A stretch of DNA of 64,000 bases from Stercorarius parasiticus (GCA_013396915.1 VWZL01002002.1:248001-312000); one strand, 5' to 3'. Numbered from the stretch's first letter, positions 29,401 through 41,509 are shown. The notes: generated by a model not told the origin, from the sequence alone. Program-made: numbers and translations.

Positions 29401-31297
29401 CTGCTTCTTTCCAGGGTTATACTAATCCTTTCTCGGCTACTAGATGATTCTGCACCATTTACAGACCACAGTGTAACCCCAACCACACCATTTTGCTTTG
29501 CAATTTTTATTTTTAAAGGAACATCTCTTGAAATTCTCATAAAACAAAAATGCTATGCACTGCTATGCACTTTGCATTCAAATAAGTATTACGCAGGAAA
29601 ATACCAAGCAAAACCTGTTTAAAATAGGACCAGCTTTTATTGTCATTTCCATCTGGATCACATTCCCAAACCAAGGCTTTCACACTTAATTGAGTACACT
29701 ATTGTCACCATTTCAGTATCTGCTGTGCGCCATTGTTAGTCTCATTCCTCTCCTCCTTCCTATGTTTTCTCTGACCTTCCCAGTATCTCTGTAATCTCAC
29801 ACTAAATGCTTCCAGCTGCTTTCTCCAGCAAGCTCTCCTCCCTGTTCCTGCTCTATTTATTTGCTTTTTACCTCACTCCACCTGGTCTTTATGTTGAGTA
29901 AAACTTCTTCCTCCAAGTAACTGAAAAATCTGCTGTTGATTAGATAGGACATTCCTGATCTTACACAATTTCTTTGTCCTGCATGGGTTTTTTTGATACC
30001 TATCTAAACTGTAATTTGGCAATACTGGGAGAGTTCAGCAGGTGCTTTCTGTGTAATTAGTTTAAGGTAGTTCTCCTGGTAGGCTTCTACTTTTATATAT
30101 TTTAAAAATACACTACGTAAAGTGTAGAGATAGTGAGTGTTCTCAGAGTACAAGTGTGTGTTCAAACCTGAACCCTTGGCATCAGTAGGACAGGAACTAC
30201 TGCCTTCAGCATTAATACTAATTGAACCACCACCTCATACTGGGGTATTCCTACTCCTCAGATCGAGCAGAGGTTAATTCAGCAGGAATTTTATTCTACA
30301 ACTTTTTGACAGCACTCTTAATCCTAAAACCATCTCCTTCATAGCATTCAGTATGATAAAGGACAATTCTTACCATGGATCCCACTAGACTTGCTTGTCA
30401 TGGAACAGGCCCAATCCCAAGAACAGAAAACAAACACCTAGTGGTCTCCGATGAGAGTCATACCACTGTGAATTCACTATGAATATCTACTCATATGCAG
30501 GGTTAAAGGAAAATGGGTCGTTTCCCTCTTTGCTGTATTTGGCACTGGAAGCCAAGAAGATGTTGAGTTGCTTTCAAGGCACACTGGTATGAGCCAAAGA
30601 AACTCTGTGGACACCATCAGTGAGGCCTTACTGCATTTGGTTTGGCTTTGTCAGCCAAGAGAGACCATTAAATGGAGTGGTGGGAGCACAGCTTCACTGA
30701 GGGGTAGCCTTCCGAGTGTATTCTGGGTAAAGGCTTCAGGGCAGCAAGTGCTGCAAAAGCACCACCTTCCCACCTTCTCACCTCTTCCACATTCTGCTGC
30801 TCAGAGACCTTGCAGCCCACCCCACGCTTTGCAGAAGGACCAATACTTCCAGCTTCAGATCCTTCCCACCGTCACCAGAAGCTACACTGCTAGACCCCGA
30901 GTCTTCTCTTGCAGCTAAAAAGGACCTTGTGGAGGAAGACTTTGCTGCAAAAAGTTGTAGAGTGGGAAGAAAACCCACCAAGTAAAGTGAGGTGGACAGA
31001 TCCACTTCTTTCCTTCCTCCTCCTTGCTGCCCTCATAGCTCCTCTCTACAAAGCTCTCAAATGACCATGGCAACTCTTATCCCAAAGTCGCTCCATCAGC
31101 TTCACACCTGATCATCATCTCAATTGCAGCATGTCCTCACTGGCACTCTCCAAATATTTGATCCTGTCTTCATCACTACATCCAACAGTATTCATCACAA
31201 ATCTGCCCACGCAGGATTCCGAGAAAGAAAAGATATGTTGGTCTAGGGAAAAAATCAGTATTTGATAGGAATATCTCGTTCTTACCACTGATTTTTA

Positions 31298-31994
31298 GAA
31301 TCATAGAATCATAGGGTTGGAAGGGACCTCTGGAGATCATCTAGTCCAACTCCCCTGCCAGAGCAGGGTCACCTACAGCAGGTTGCACAGAAACGCATCC
31401 AGGTGGGTTTTGAATGTCTCCAGAGACGGAGACTCCACCACCTCTCTGGGCAGCCTGCTCCAGTGCTCTGCCACCCTCAAAGTAAAGAAGTTCCTCCTCA
31501 TGTTTTGGTGGAACTTCCTATGCTCAACTTTGTGCCCATTACCTCTTGTCCTGTTGATGGGCACCACTGAAAAGAGCCTGGCCCCATCCTCCTGACACCC
31601 ACCCTTGAAGTATTTATAAGCGTTGACAAGATCCACCCTCAGCCGTCTTTTTTCCAGACTGAAGAGACTCAAATCCCTCAGCCTTTCTTCATAAGAAAGG
31701 TGTTCCAGACCCCTAATCATCTTCGTAGCCCTTTGCTGCACTCTTTCCACCAGTTCCCTGTCCTTCTTGAACCGGGGAGCCCAGAACCGGACACAGTACT
31801 CCAGGTGCCACCTCACCAAGGCAGAGTAGAGGGGGAGGATGACCTCCCTCGACCTGCTTGCCACACTCTTCTTGATGCACCCCAGAAGACCATTGGCCTT
31901 CTTGGCCACAAGGGCACATTGCTGCCTCATGGTCATCCTGTTGTCCACCAGGACTCCAAGGTCTCTTTCCACCAAGCTGCTCTCCAGCAGGTCA
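31298..31994 (-). mobile_element. CR1 LINE, relatively young 5'-truncated copy, antisense to RALYL
   Basis: The plus strand begins with inverted tail repeats (GAATCATAGAATCATAG) followed by GGTTGGAAGGGACCTCTGG, which is the 3' end of CR1. The element runs leftwards on the minus strand and is cut off near the L-L-E-S-S motif at about 31994. Just beyond that point a 10-bp sequence is repeated twice (GGCAAGTGCA type, 31995-32012). The RT C-terminal frame is uninterrupted from the truncation point to the stop at 31373, which is unusual among the copies here and points to a more recent insertion. Confidence 0.95.
31373..31994 (-). pseudogene. CR1 reverse transcriptase C-terminal fragment (open frame)
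   Basis: This is the coding part of the CR1 copy, about 206 codons open on the minus strand. It shows [105 protein letters not shown] and [20 protein letters not shown]. The catalytic RT core (FADD) and the endonuclease are missing because of the 5' truncation, so it cannot act alone. The upstream methionine lies in flanking intron sequence (open to 32056) and is not a genuine start. Confidence 0.9.
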
Positions 31995-34900
31995 GGCAAG
32001 TGCAGGCAAGTGAAACAGAGCATTTTAATACAAAGGAGATAGAAGTTTGTTTTCAATGACGAGTAAAACAGCCATTCTCACATAAGTACTAACACTTCAA
32101 AGTAATTAAACTGTTCACTGAACAGAAAAATGATTTTCAGCAATTAAAGTGTGATTGACAGAGTACAAAAGATAATGAGTAGGTTTCATCATTTGAAGAA
32201 AGGTTTAAAGAAGGTGCAACTGCTTCCCTTAATTATTCTTTATTAATATTTACCAAACTGTATAATTCCTCCTATGTGTTATATGTAGTGAATATTCTAT
32301 CACTAGCTAATTATAAAAAGTTTGGCTTTAGTGCAATAATTTTTGTCTGGCATGTTTTACAAGTGTTATAAATGACATTAGCAAACCTGTAATACACATT
32401 CACAATCCCCCCCTAACACCCACTGAACTAAGCGTTTACATTTCATAGGGGAGCATTATATTAAATCACATATATAACTTTGTTACTTAGTCAGAGATTT
32501 CATGCTTTAAATCAAAGGACAATTCAAGGTGTATTTCAAACGAGCACAGCTGTGGAGTCAATATGATAGCTGATACAAATTCAAGGTTCTTTGGTAAGCC
32601 CTGTTCATTGCTTGTGGATTTCCATTCACGATGATGAATGCTGTGTAAAAGCCAATGGAAGCACATGCCCCCATGGTACCTCACAAACATAAATTACGGG
32701 GGGTTGCACTCTGTGTGAGCTGCCTGCTTAAGAGAAAGGAAGGATGTTGTCTTGAGTTAGATGCAGCAAATAAACAGAATGGCAATTTGCACTACTACTT
32801 TGTGTAATGCATCCTGATTTTTCTCATTTTAAGGAAATATCCGGATCAATAATCACTAGCTAAGATTTGGGTCTTTTTTTAAAAAAAAATCTGTTCTGCA
32901 AACAGATTCAGTTTCTCACCTCCTTGGCTGTTAAGAAAGTACCTTTCATAATGAGAAAAAATTATTAGATATAAAACAGAGTATGCCATCCTAGAGGACA
33001 TAGTAGTAGCATCTGTGGAGCTGGATTCTGTATTCTGAGTTGCACAGATCACAGTATAGGAGTGAGCATCAGATGCAATCAAAGCAACCACGCTACGACT
33101 GCAGTCCGAGGTAGTGCAAGTATGAGGACCAGTGTGGTGAGTGAAAGGACAGTGCAGCAACTGCATTTTAATGGGGCTTGCAGTTGTTTTGCAGAAAGTG
33201 ATGTATGGCAGTCACATAACCCACTGCCTAAGCCTAGTCAGACATCAGCAACAACCGGGGAAGGTGTCAGGCATCGAGTCTCCAAATCAACGGGAGCCTC
33301 ACAGAGGTAGAAACGTGATTTTACCTGAAACCAGGCAGTGGTCAGAATTAGCTTCAGATGCCTCCCATACAGCTATTAAACTCAGAAGTCCAGTCCTGAG
33401 AATGGGTTTTTCCAGAAAGGAAAAAGAGGCAGAAGAGAAGAGGAAGGATGTTTTTAGGCTTTGTGTTTCAAGCTCACATGTATATGTGCACCATCATCTA
33501 TCCATCCACAATTTAGCTGCATTTTCTGGGAATTTCTGGGAAGATTAATGTCATCACAAAAGCCATTCAGAGCCATCAATTGATTGTTTAAACACAGATG
33601 CATTTTGTCAGGCGAACATCTTGGATGCTCTTGTTGCTAATAATTATTATGGAGTAAACCATAGAGTAAATTCCGCAACACCCATATTCTGTGGGACTTT
33701 TTTCTAAACGTTTTTGTAATTTACTACAAGGGAAGATGTTAATCATGTACATCTTCTGTGGCATTTAGTCATGGTGCATTCCTAATACTCCCTCCCAAGG
33801 ATATATTCTAAATTTATCCTCTCAGATAGTGAGATTTATTCCTGTACATCAAGGTCTGGAAGATAAGCATGGTAAAGAACACTTTTCCCATAAACTCTTG
33901 AGAAGGACACTAGATATTTATGGGTAACAAGGAACATATCCCTGCTGTTTACCCTTTTTCAGAACTGTAAGGAAGAAGAACCTGGGCAGGGAAGAAGCTG
34001 ACCTCTGTTTGGATACAGCTATCAAAGATCAAAACCCACACCTCCTGCAGACAAATAAAGTCCACCTGAATGAGTTTAAGAAAGCCAGCAGCATCCCCCC
34101 TGCCGCAGAAGCAGGGGTCACGATTACAGCTTCCAGCTGCTTGGGGAGGCTGTGGAGATCAGGGTGGTCCATCTCATTCTAAAAGAATGGTGCCTGCAGG
34201 TCTTTACCCTATATTGAGCTCGTCTTCTCATAAAAGGCTTTTAGGAGAAATACATAGTGCAAACTATTCCAACTGCATTGTGCTCGGTGACTATGAGGAA
34301 CAAAGCTTAGAGGAGATGGTCACCTGGCAGGTGATCTGATGGCCAGGCTCTCCCACAAAAACTGTCCTTTACACGCAAGGTATTCTTAAAGATCTACAGA
34401 TGTAAAGACTGGAATTATCTAGCCTTTGAGGGGAGGTAAGTGATAAAACCATTAAACCTCTAAAAGACAAGATGGAAAACTCTCTGGATTTTAACTGAAT
34501 TTTACCTGATTTTTAGTGATTATAGTTTGGGGCCCATTAAGTAGAACTGCTCTTTCATTTAGTGAGGTGTTTAATATTTAATGTTATCTTTCCAATGTTA
34601 TATGCATTGTAATAGTGTAAAGTTAAAATTAATTGAATCTAGTATAATTTGAGTCTGGTAAAAATGCTAGAAGGATCATACTGGAACTATAATAACAGTA
34701 GCAATAGCATTTCTGGAAGACTGAAGTACGGTGTTATGCCTAAAACGACTGTTTCCGATAGCTCATGCTCAAAAAGTCATCCAGATAGGGAAAAAAAGCA
34801 TCAGAAATAATTTCAGGTGGAAAATGAACCAATAAATATTTCATAACCTATCTCTATCTTTTTTTCAGACATTATGATGGCAATTAGGACAGTATATACT

Positions 34901-36259
34901 GTTTCTTTGATACTGTCTACAGCTGCCAAAGCTATAAGCTCAGTTGGGTTATTCAATTCTTAAAATGCATTATGTTCAAATCATGCTTTCTAAAGTGGTT
35001 TTCTGTTAGAACTACATCAAATGAAAGCCATATTGCTGGCTTAAATGTAATTCAGTTCATCCTTGTTGTGTCAGGATGCTTTTTGTATATATAACGGGAA
35101 GGAAACGAAAAGATTAAAAAAAAAAACATTAGTCATCATGAGGTTTTTTAATATCGTCAGCACTACCATAAAGCCAGCTGATAAATTGCACACTATTCAG
35201 AAGAAAGAAATAGAATAAAATTACTATTGCATTACACTAGACTAATCATAGGCCTGGGTTACTGTCATTCTATGGAAAACAAAAGCTTGACTATTTCAGA
35301 TTTCAAAGTTTCTTCTCAGCCTTTAAGATTATTTGCCTTAAGAGGCAAGTAACAAGCCCATGTACTGAAGGAAGAACACAAAATTTTGGACTGGTGGGGT
35401 TGGTAAATTTTTATCATTGGTCCTAAACGACAGCAAAGCAGCATTGATGACTTGGATCCAGATGGTTCACAGTAACGCTTCATAATAGTAACCTAATGAA
35501 GCTTTTAGTGCTGGTGACAGGTAAATGCTTGAAAGGTTTATGGCAGGGAAGAAGCTTCAATAAATAACTTGAAAATCTGTCTCTCTTCTTACTTGCATAA
35601 TTATTGCTTTTTATAATAGCATAATGGAACAGCAAAGCATAGGTGAAGAAAAGGCGAGAAGAGAGAAACTCTCTCTGGAGCTAATAGGATGTACAATGGG
35701 ATATTTTTTTACTTCTTGTAAGATGAATAGCTACTTAAAAACCACTATGCCTCCTAGACTTAAGGGGAAAATTCTAAAATCTTTTTCATGTAGTTAAATC
35801 TGCCCAGCGATCAGGAGTTAAAAATAGAGGAGGTGAAGTTTTTCTCAATGCAAGTTTCAGGATATTTTGACTAAAAGAAGAAAGTTCTGGGATCTCTCAC
35901 ATGAGTTTCTCTCCCTAATCCTGGTTACCTGTGAAGAGTACAACCAGAAATCTGGTGCTCCCTTTGCAATGAGGGAGAAATCTGATGTCTGGCTGCTTCA
36001 CAGGGCAGAAGGACAGTCCTGCAGAGACTGTGATGTTTCTGATAAAACCTTTTTCATTGGAAACACAGTTTTTCAATAAATGGAAATTTTAACGGAAATC
36101 ATCCCTTTTTTTTCTGGGGAAGGAAAAGGCAGACTTAAAAGTCAGTGAAGGAGGGGGAAACTGGCTGAAAAGAACACCTGGAAATTTTTCAGGTTTTGAT
36201 CAGAAGTGTACCAGGTTTTGTCAGCTGATTTCTGTTTCAGTTATAGAAAATGAGAAAAC

Positions 36260-36275
36260 AAAAAAAAAAAAAAAA
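36260..36275 (+). repeat. Poly(A) run of 16
   Basis: Sixteen consecutive A residues sit in an A-rich context. No retroposed sequence that I recognise precedes it, so it is treated as a simple homopolymer. Confidence 0.9.
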
Positions 36276-37251
36276 GGAAGAAATTGGCTGAAAGATATTT
36301 TTCCTGTCAAAAGTAAAAAAGCCTTCTGTTGAAAATTTCACTTAAAAAAAGAAGCGATCTATTTCTGTTAACATTTTCTACTGTCACTTTTCCAAACAGA
36401 TGTGATTGGGAAAGTGTTGTCAGTTTTTCTGTGGGTAGGTGGAGCTCGTATGTCTTATGCACCCCTGTATCATCACTGAATGCCTAGTTGAAGCTAGTAG
36501 CATTAAGGGGTTAAATAGCAGGACTCTCAGATTTTTAGATGCAACCTGCCTCCAGCCTCTGCTGGAAGAATGACCCTCAAAAGTGTCGGAACACACTGGA
36601 TTTTTGTTATTTCACACTGTGACTGGTAAAGCAATGAAAGAAATCAAAGGATATGGAATTAAAGCCTACAGCAGGTACACAAGAACAGTAATAAAATAGA
36701 CAATGTCAAAAGGGAGACTGATGGATCTTTTCTCAGTGAGTCTTTCTCAATCTGGTAACTGTAAGCATCATTGAAAGCACAGAGTCAATGCAAATGGTCT
36801 GGAATAAGGTATATAAATAGTGCAATGGGATCAAAGCAAAGAATCCTACATGCAGGTTATTAGATTGAATGCTATTATGTAAATAAAGTGTTTAATTGCA
36901 AAGCAGCTAAGATACATTCCTCTATTTTCTGCTGCTAAAATAGGAATTATTCAGCAGTTGTTCACATAGCATTATTGAGGGGAAGTATACTTCAGCCTCA
37001 ATAGCTCTTTTTTGATTCACTGTGGTTATTTTGGGTCATGCAGTCTAACCTAGGACTGCTGCAGGTACATGACTTCAGCTCTCCATGGTTTAAGGTGGGA
37101 AAGTCTGATAGATGTCGATACTTGATTGATTCATGAAAAAGTCAAGTCCTAGCCCGCTTCCCTCTTTTCCCCAGTCGTCTTGGCTTCCTTTTGAGATTCT
37201 GCTGGAGGAAATTCTGTGCCTACATACTAAAGTGAGCATTTCATTTCTCAG

Positions 37252-37269
37252 TTTCTACAGATCAAGTGA
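37252..37269 (+). CDS. RALYL: RALYL terminal coding piece (FLQIK-stop)
   Basis: After the acceptor TCATTTCTCAG, the sequence TTT CTA CAG ATC AAG TGA encodes FLQIK and a stop. This is the C-terminus expected for RALYL (the mammalian protein ends ELFLQIK, from memory), and it joins in phase 0 to the NEL end of the exon at 19242. The coding portion is only 18 nt, so gene finders can easily miss it. The exon continues into the 3'UTR. Confidence 0.92.
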   Translation, partial: FLQIK

Positions 37270-38235
37270 TGAGATGTCATGTGTGAACCCCCTGAAGGCC
37301 AAGAAGAGAAACTCCGACTTCCCCACAGAAAATTGTGAACTGCGGTTTCTTACTGGCTAGCAACACCTTTGATTCAATTTGTATGAAAACTCAATTTACT
37401 TATTAAAATGGACGTTATTGTTCAAATATTAGAAATTCCATTTCTTATCTGTTCTAAGCTGTACAATTGTCAGATTTTTATGGTTTAGATTGTAAATGTG
37501 TTTTTCTCTGGCTAATTATTGGTATTATTTTTTTAATTTTGATGTCTTAAAGGCCAATGTACTGTATCATAATAATATGAAGGACATATTTAACAGGTGT
37601 GGGAAACACTGTATACAAATGTATATTTCTAAAAGCTATTTTTATGATTAGCATGTTTTACTGTTTTACCATATTTAGAGTCAGGTGATATTGCACTTCT
37701 TTATTTACAGCTTAATTCAAACAAGATCACCATTAAATACATTGTATGGTATTTTCCATTATTTTATTTATAATATTCGTCACTAGAAATAATTATGTTT
37801 ACTAATAGGGATGACTGCTAAAAAGCGAAAATGTCAAAATAAGAGAGGAATCCTTGATAAACTGTAAATTGGATCCTCGTGTAAATCCCGTTCTTCAGAT
37901 AAGCACTCTCTGTGATACCATTTACCAGACAGTTGTTACAGCTGTTCCTGCAAGTCTCTAAAGGCAGTTTCTTGTTACCATTTTGAAAAGTGTACATGAC
38001 AGTCAGTCTCCTGTCTAGCCAGGTAAATTACTTATAGACTGCCAATATGTGACAACCTGAGTTAGCCTACTGATTACTTTTTCGTTTATTTTCTGGCAGT
38101 AGTCTTTCCACTCCTGAACCCATAAAGCCCTCCTAAATGCCTGCAGTTGGAAAAATGAATTATTACAGATGTTGTAGGGGGAATCTCAGTATAGAATTTC
38201 TTAATAAATCATATTTCCTTTCAAACAGAATGGGT
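37270..38235 (+). other. RALYL: RALYL 3'UTR to proximal poly(A) signal
   Basis: The sequence downstream of the stop is AT-rich, with many T runs and TATA/TGTA-type motifs, as expected of a neuronal 3'UTR. There are no repeats in it. The first strong AATAAA is at 38203, with a T/GT-rich stretch (TTATTTCTTTGTGTT) about 30 nt further on. This gives a 3'UTR of close to 1 kb. A longer UTR reaching the AATAAA at 40298 is also possible. The end is inferred from motifs only. Confidence 0.55.
38203..38208 (+). terminator. RALYL: Candidate proximal poly(A) signal AATAAA
   Basis: A canonical AATAAA lies about 0.93 kb after the stop codon and is followed by a T- and GT-rich downstream element at about 38240-38255. 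It is the first perfect hexamer after the stop. Confidence 0.5.
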
Positions 38236-39932
38236 GCATTATTTCTTTGTGTTACTGAGATATTAAGGGTATCAAAGCATATATGAAAGTAACAACTTGT
38301 TCACCATCCCAAAGCTAGACCTTCTTAGCCCTTCAGGTGACATGAAATAAGGAATATTTATTTATCTACATCCTTATGTGAGATATACTACAGAAAGAGA
38401 CATATCTTTAAAGTGATTGCAGGGGAAAAATTATTTAATAGCTGCAGCCTCCCATGAGGGAGAGACATTAATTTAAGAAGTACCTTACACAGTCAAATGG
38501 AGAGCTCACACCCAGCTGTGTGCCAGTTTGCAGCACAGAGCCCTGATGTCCACTGATATCTATGGCCAGGGATATTTGGTATCATCCAGATGAACCCTTA
38601 CCTTGCCCTTTCAATCATTCTCTGTAGGCTGAAAGCAACAGAAAAATTAAGGTACCAGAGAGACTCTTTAATAGATCAAACTTTCAATTTTCATAAAAAA
38701 CAGCAGATTCTGAGATGATAGGTAGGGTTATGAGGAGGTGGGAGCTCAAGGTCTCCAGTTAGGTTTCCAGCAAGGGGACCGTCATCAAGGAAGGCCTGAT
38801 ATTCTTCAAACATTTGGAAAAAGAACATACATTTGAATTTAATTACCCATTACTGAGTGGGAATTTACTTAATTAGGAGACTATGTCACATAGCATTCTC
38901 AGTTATGTTTGTGCATCTTATATTTAGCTATTGTCTGTGGAGTTAAATGGATTACTTGAGTGCTGAGTAGTACCTAGCTACTTAATTAAGGAAAGAATAG
39001 TATAAGTAGTTATGCCTGAGCATAAAGTATCACAGCTTCAGAATCCACCAAGGCTGACTGTCCCAGAAAAGTGCAGCAAAAAATATTACTTCTATGTAAG
39101 TAAAATATTAGGTCAAATCAAAGGGTGAAATATTTCTCCACTTTCTCCATAGGTTATGATCATTTTTAACTGTAAAAATGCAAAAAGAATTGACATTTTG
39201 GGATCTCCATCTTTGGCTGACAGTTAAAAAAAAGCACTCCAAACTTTAGCAGCTCAATGGGCATTTTGCCCATTTCAATTATGCAAACTCTTGGCTGACT
39301 TAAAGATGCAGAACATCATCCAAGAAGATCAGTTCTGATGTTGGTGTTAATAAACTATGTATGTGAAACAGCTAGGTCTATCATCTCTTCACCACTTCCA
39401 TTCCAAATGGAGCTAATAATCACAGAAAGCACTCTATTAGATATTTACAAATTCTTCCTAATCATTGCCCTTAGATTATATAGTCACAGAAATGATTGCA
39501 CCGTCACAATGTTGACACTCTTTCACAACACAGTTTAAGTCCTGATTATATTTTGAAGACAAAAAGACACCTCTGATAACACCATGAGGCACCACTACAT
39601 TTGCAAGCCAGAAGCTTGTTGTGCTGTGCAATCGATTACTAGCAAGGTTTCTTAATGGCATGTTTGCTTCAAATCACTACAGAGGATACTGGTAGCTTCA
39701 ACAGAGCTTGATAGTTCTCAACTCTTCACATACGCAGCATGCTCGGTGTTGTTTGCCATCATTACCTATACTTGTTTTACACGAGTTTTGTCAGTTGTGG
39801 TTTTTTTAACGTTGCTCATCCCTTGCAATATGTAAGAATAGGAAACATAAGGGATCTTGTCAATCGATTTGGATAGTCAACAGTCTTATAGAATCCTTTA
39901 TGGACAGTCCTGAATTAAACCAATTCATTTTC

Positions 39933-39957
39933 TACACAGAGCTATACGCTCTGTGTA
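39933..39957 (+). other. Perfect stem-loop in putative 3'UTR
   Basis: The arms TACACAGAGC and GCTCTGTGTA are exact reverse complements (10 bp) around a 5-nt loop TATAC. If transcribed it would form a stable hairpin. No function is claimed. Confidence 0.7.
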
Positions 39958-40293
39958 TTTCAGATATTTGTTTCAAAACTGTGCAGCTGCATGAATGGAA
40001 AATATTTACTAAAAAGCTTTAAAGTTTGGATCAAGAAAAAATATTTTTACTTTTGTAAACTCTTGTATTACATATTGTTGCAGTTCTTCTTAGTTTTCTC
40101 TGTAGATCCATTTTTAGTTCTGAAAAGTCATTGTACTTAAGCTATGTAGATAGCTACAATCTTGTAAGCAGTCATATTTTTAATAGGTGCCACTGCAATT
40201 TAGGATTAAAACATTCAAGGTTTGCCCATGTAGAGCAGATTGATGGTTCATTACCGTTTTCTTTAAAATGTTGTAACATAATTTTTACATGTC

Positions 40294-40303
40294 TGTAAAT
40301 AAA
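40294..40303 (+). terminator. RALYL: Candidate distal poly(A) signal overlapping a Pumilio-type site
   Basis: TGTAAATA at 40294-40301 fits the Pumilio recognition consensus TGTANATA and overlaps AATAAA at 40298-40303. T-rich sequence with GT steps follows (TTTTCTCTGATTTATG, then CAGTTTTGTAATTT). It is a plausible distal cleavage signal about 3 kb after the stop codon. Confidence 0.4.
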
Positions 40304-40325
40304 TATTTTCTCTGATTTATGCACT

Positions 40326-41112
40326 AATTCAGTTTTGTAATTTCTTCTCTTAAAATGTGGCTAAGAAACTTTCCAGGAAAAATATTTTTCGCTCATGGAA
40401 AAACACCATTTACAGCTCTATAATACAACAGTGCTTCCAAACTTTCCAAGCAGAACAAACAGAAACAGGAATCCATAGAATGAGGTACTTATCTTAAGTA
40501 AGTAGGATGGAGTAAGATGGAGAAAAGCGCGGTAAATACTGACATCATTCTAACAGTTCGAGAAATTTAAGGACTAGTCCTGTGTTAAAGTGTCTGAGAA
40601 GAAATGTAACAAACTTCCTAAAAAGAAGAAATTCTTCAGTGGGGTCAGAGAGAGAGAAAGAGAGCCAGAGGTGGTATTTCATTGAATTTGAGGAATGCAT
40701 TTTCTTAATCTTGGAAGCCTCTAAGTTTCATGTATTACTAAAGTAGCACAAATGTAGCTTATGAAAACCATGTTAATAATAGTTATAATTTTCTATTCAG
40801 TATTCAAACATATTTTTTATTCATAGTTTGTTATTCCAAGGTGCTGCTGCATGGACAAACTAAGGAAAATTGGTCACAAAGTCTATGAGAACATTTTAAA
40901 GTTATATTGGAATTGTTGGGAAGCAAGGCTATTTTGAAATGTGTGGGATTTATATATGGCACGTAATTTTCTACATTTTTAAATATATTGTCATTATTGT
41001 TACAGCTATGCCAGATTTTGTTTGTGAATTTTATAAATGACTTACTCTTATTATGCATGACACAGGGCCAATTCCTCATTCAAAAAGAACGCTGCTACAG
41101 ATTAAATACTAG
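40326..41112. other. Intergenic DNA, nothing recognised
   Basis: AT-rich sequence between the putative distal end of RALYL and the solo LTR. A short GA-rich patch occurs near 40648-40662. No gene, RNA or repeat family is recognised. Confidence 0.6.
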
Positions 41113-41117
41113 CCAAT
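41113..41117. repeat. Target site duplication, left copy (CCAAT)
   Basis: CCAAT immediately precedes the LTR, and CCAAT immediately follows it at 41611-41615. A 5-bp direct repeat is the signature of ERVL-type (class III) integration. Confidence 0.85.
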
Positions 41118-41316
41118 TGTCCTCGTTTCAGCTGGGAAAGAGTTAATTTTCATTCTAGTCATTGCTGTGAAAGGAATGTCAATAATACCTATTGGGTTTA
41201 GTTGTTGCTAAGTGATATTTACACTACTTAAGGGCTTTTTTCAGCTTCCCATAGAAGAATAGACATAACGATGGAATGGCCAATGAAATATTCCATACCA
41301 CAGATGTCATGCTCAG

Positions 41317-41324
41317 TATATAAA
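41317..41324 (+). promoter_or_regulatory. LTR TATA box
   Basis: TATATAAA occurs in the middle of the solo LTR, where the U3 core promoter of this family is expected. Present activity cannot be judged from sequence. Confidence 0.75.
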
Positions 41325-41407
41325 TGGGGGCTGGCCCGGGGCTGGGTGGGAGTCAGCAACCACTGCTCAGGATGATGCCAATTCACCAGGCCGTGAGAGT
41401 GACCTCT

Positions 41408-41491
41408 GTTGTTGTAGTCGTCTTCGTTGTCGTCGTCGTCGTTGTCATCATCATCGTTATTGTTGTTGTTGTTGCTGCTGTTGTTGTTGTT
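41408..41491 (+). repeat. GTT/GTC/ATC trinucleotide expansion inside LTR
   Basis: About 84 bp is built almost entirely of GTT, GTC, ATC and GCT-type triplets in register, between the TATA box and the poly(A) signal. It creates a chance open frame rich in valine and isoleucine (41324-41566), which is not a gene. Other copies of such LTRs commonly have a short A/T-rich simple repeat here, from memory. Confidence 0.85.
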
Positions 41492-41509
41492 TTTTCTGTT
41501 ATTGTTTCT

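Larger units (their letters stand above)
19243..37251 (+). other. RALYL: RALYL last intron, 18 kb
   Basis: The intron starts with GTAAGG and ends with TCATTTCTCAG. It contains an antisense CR1 copy at 31298-31994, a possible MIR-type tail near 26350-26425, and an adenine run at 36260-36275. GC-richer blocks near 20930-21270, 26990-27230 and 30540-31230 do not match any family that I recognise. Most of the rest is AT-rich with no gene visible. An in-frame read-through from the preceding exon would add 35 codons before a stop at 19348-19350. Confidence 0.85.
38236..40325 (+). other. RALYL: Possible extended RALYL 3'UTR or proximal downstream flank
   Basis: This stretch has no mobile element that I recognise and no coding gene. 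An AATAAA occurs at 39349 and another at 40298. A 10-bp perfect stem-loop sits at 39933-39957. It may be part of a long 3'UTR used in neural tissue, or simply flanking DNA; transcript reads would decide. Confidence 0.35.
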
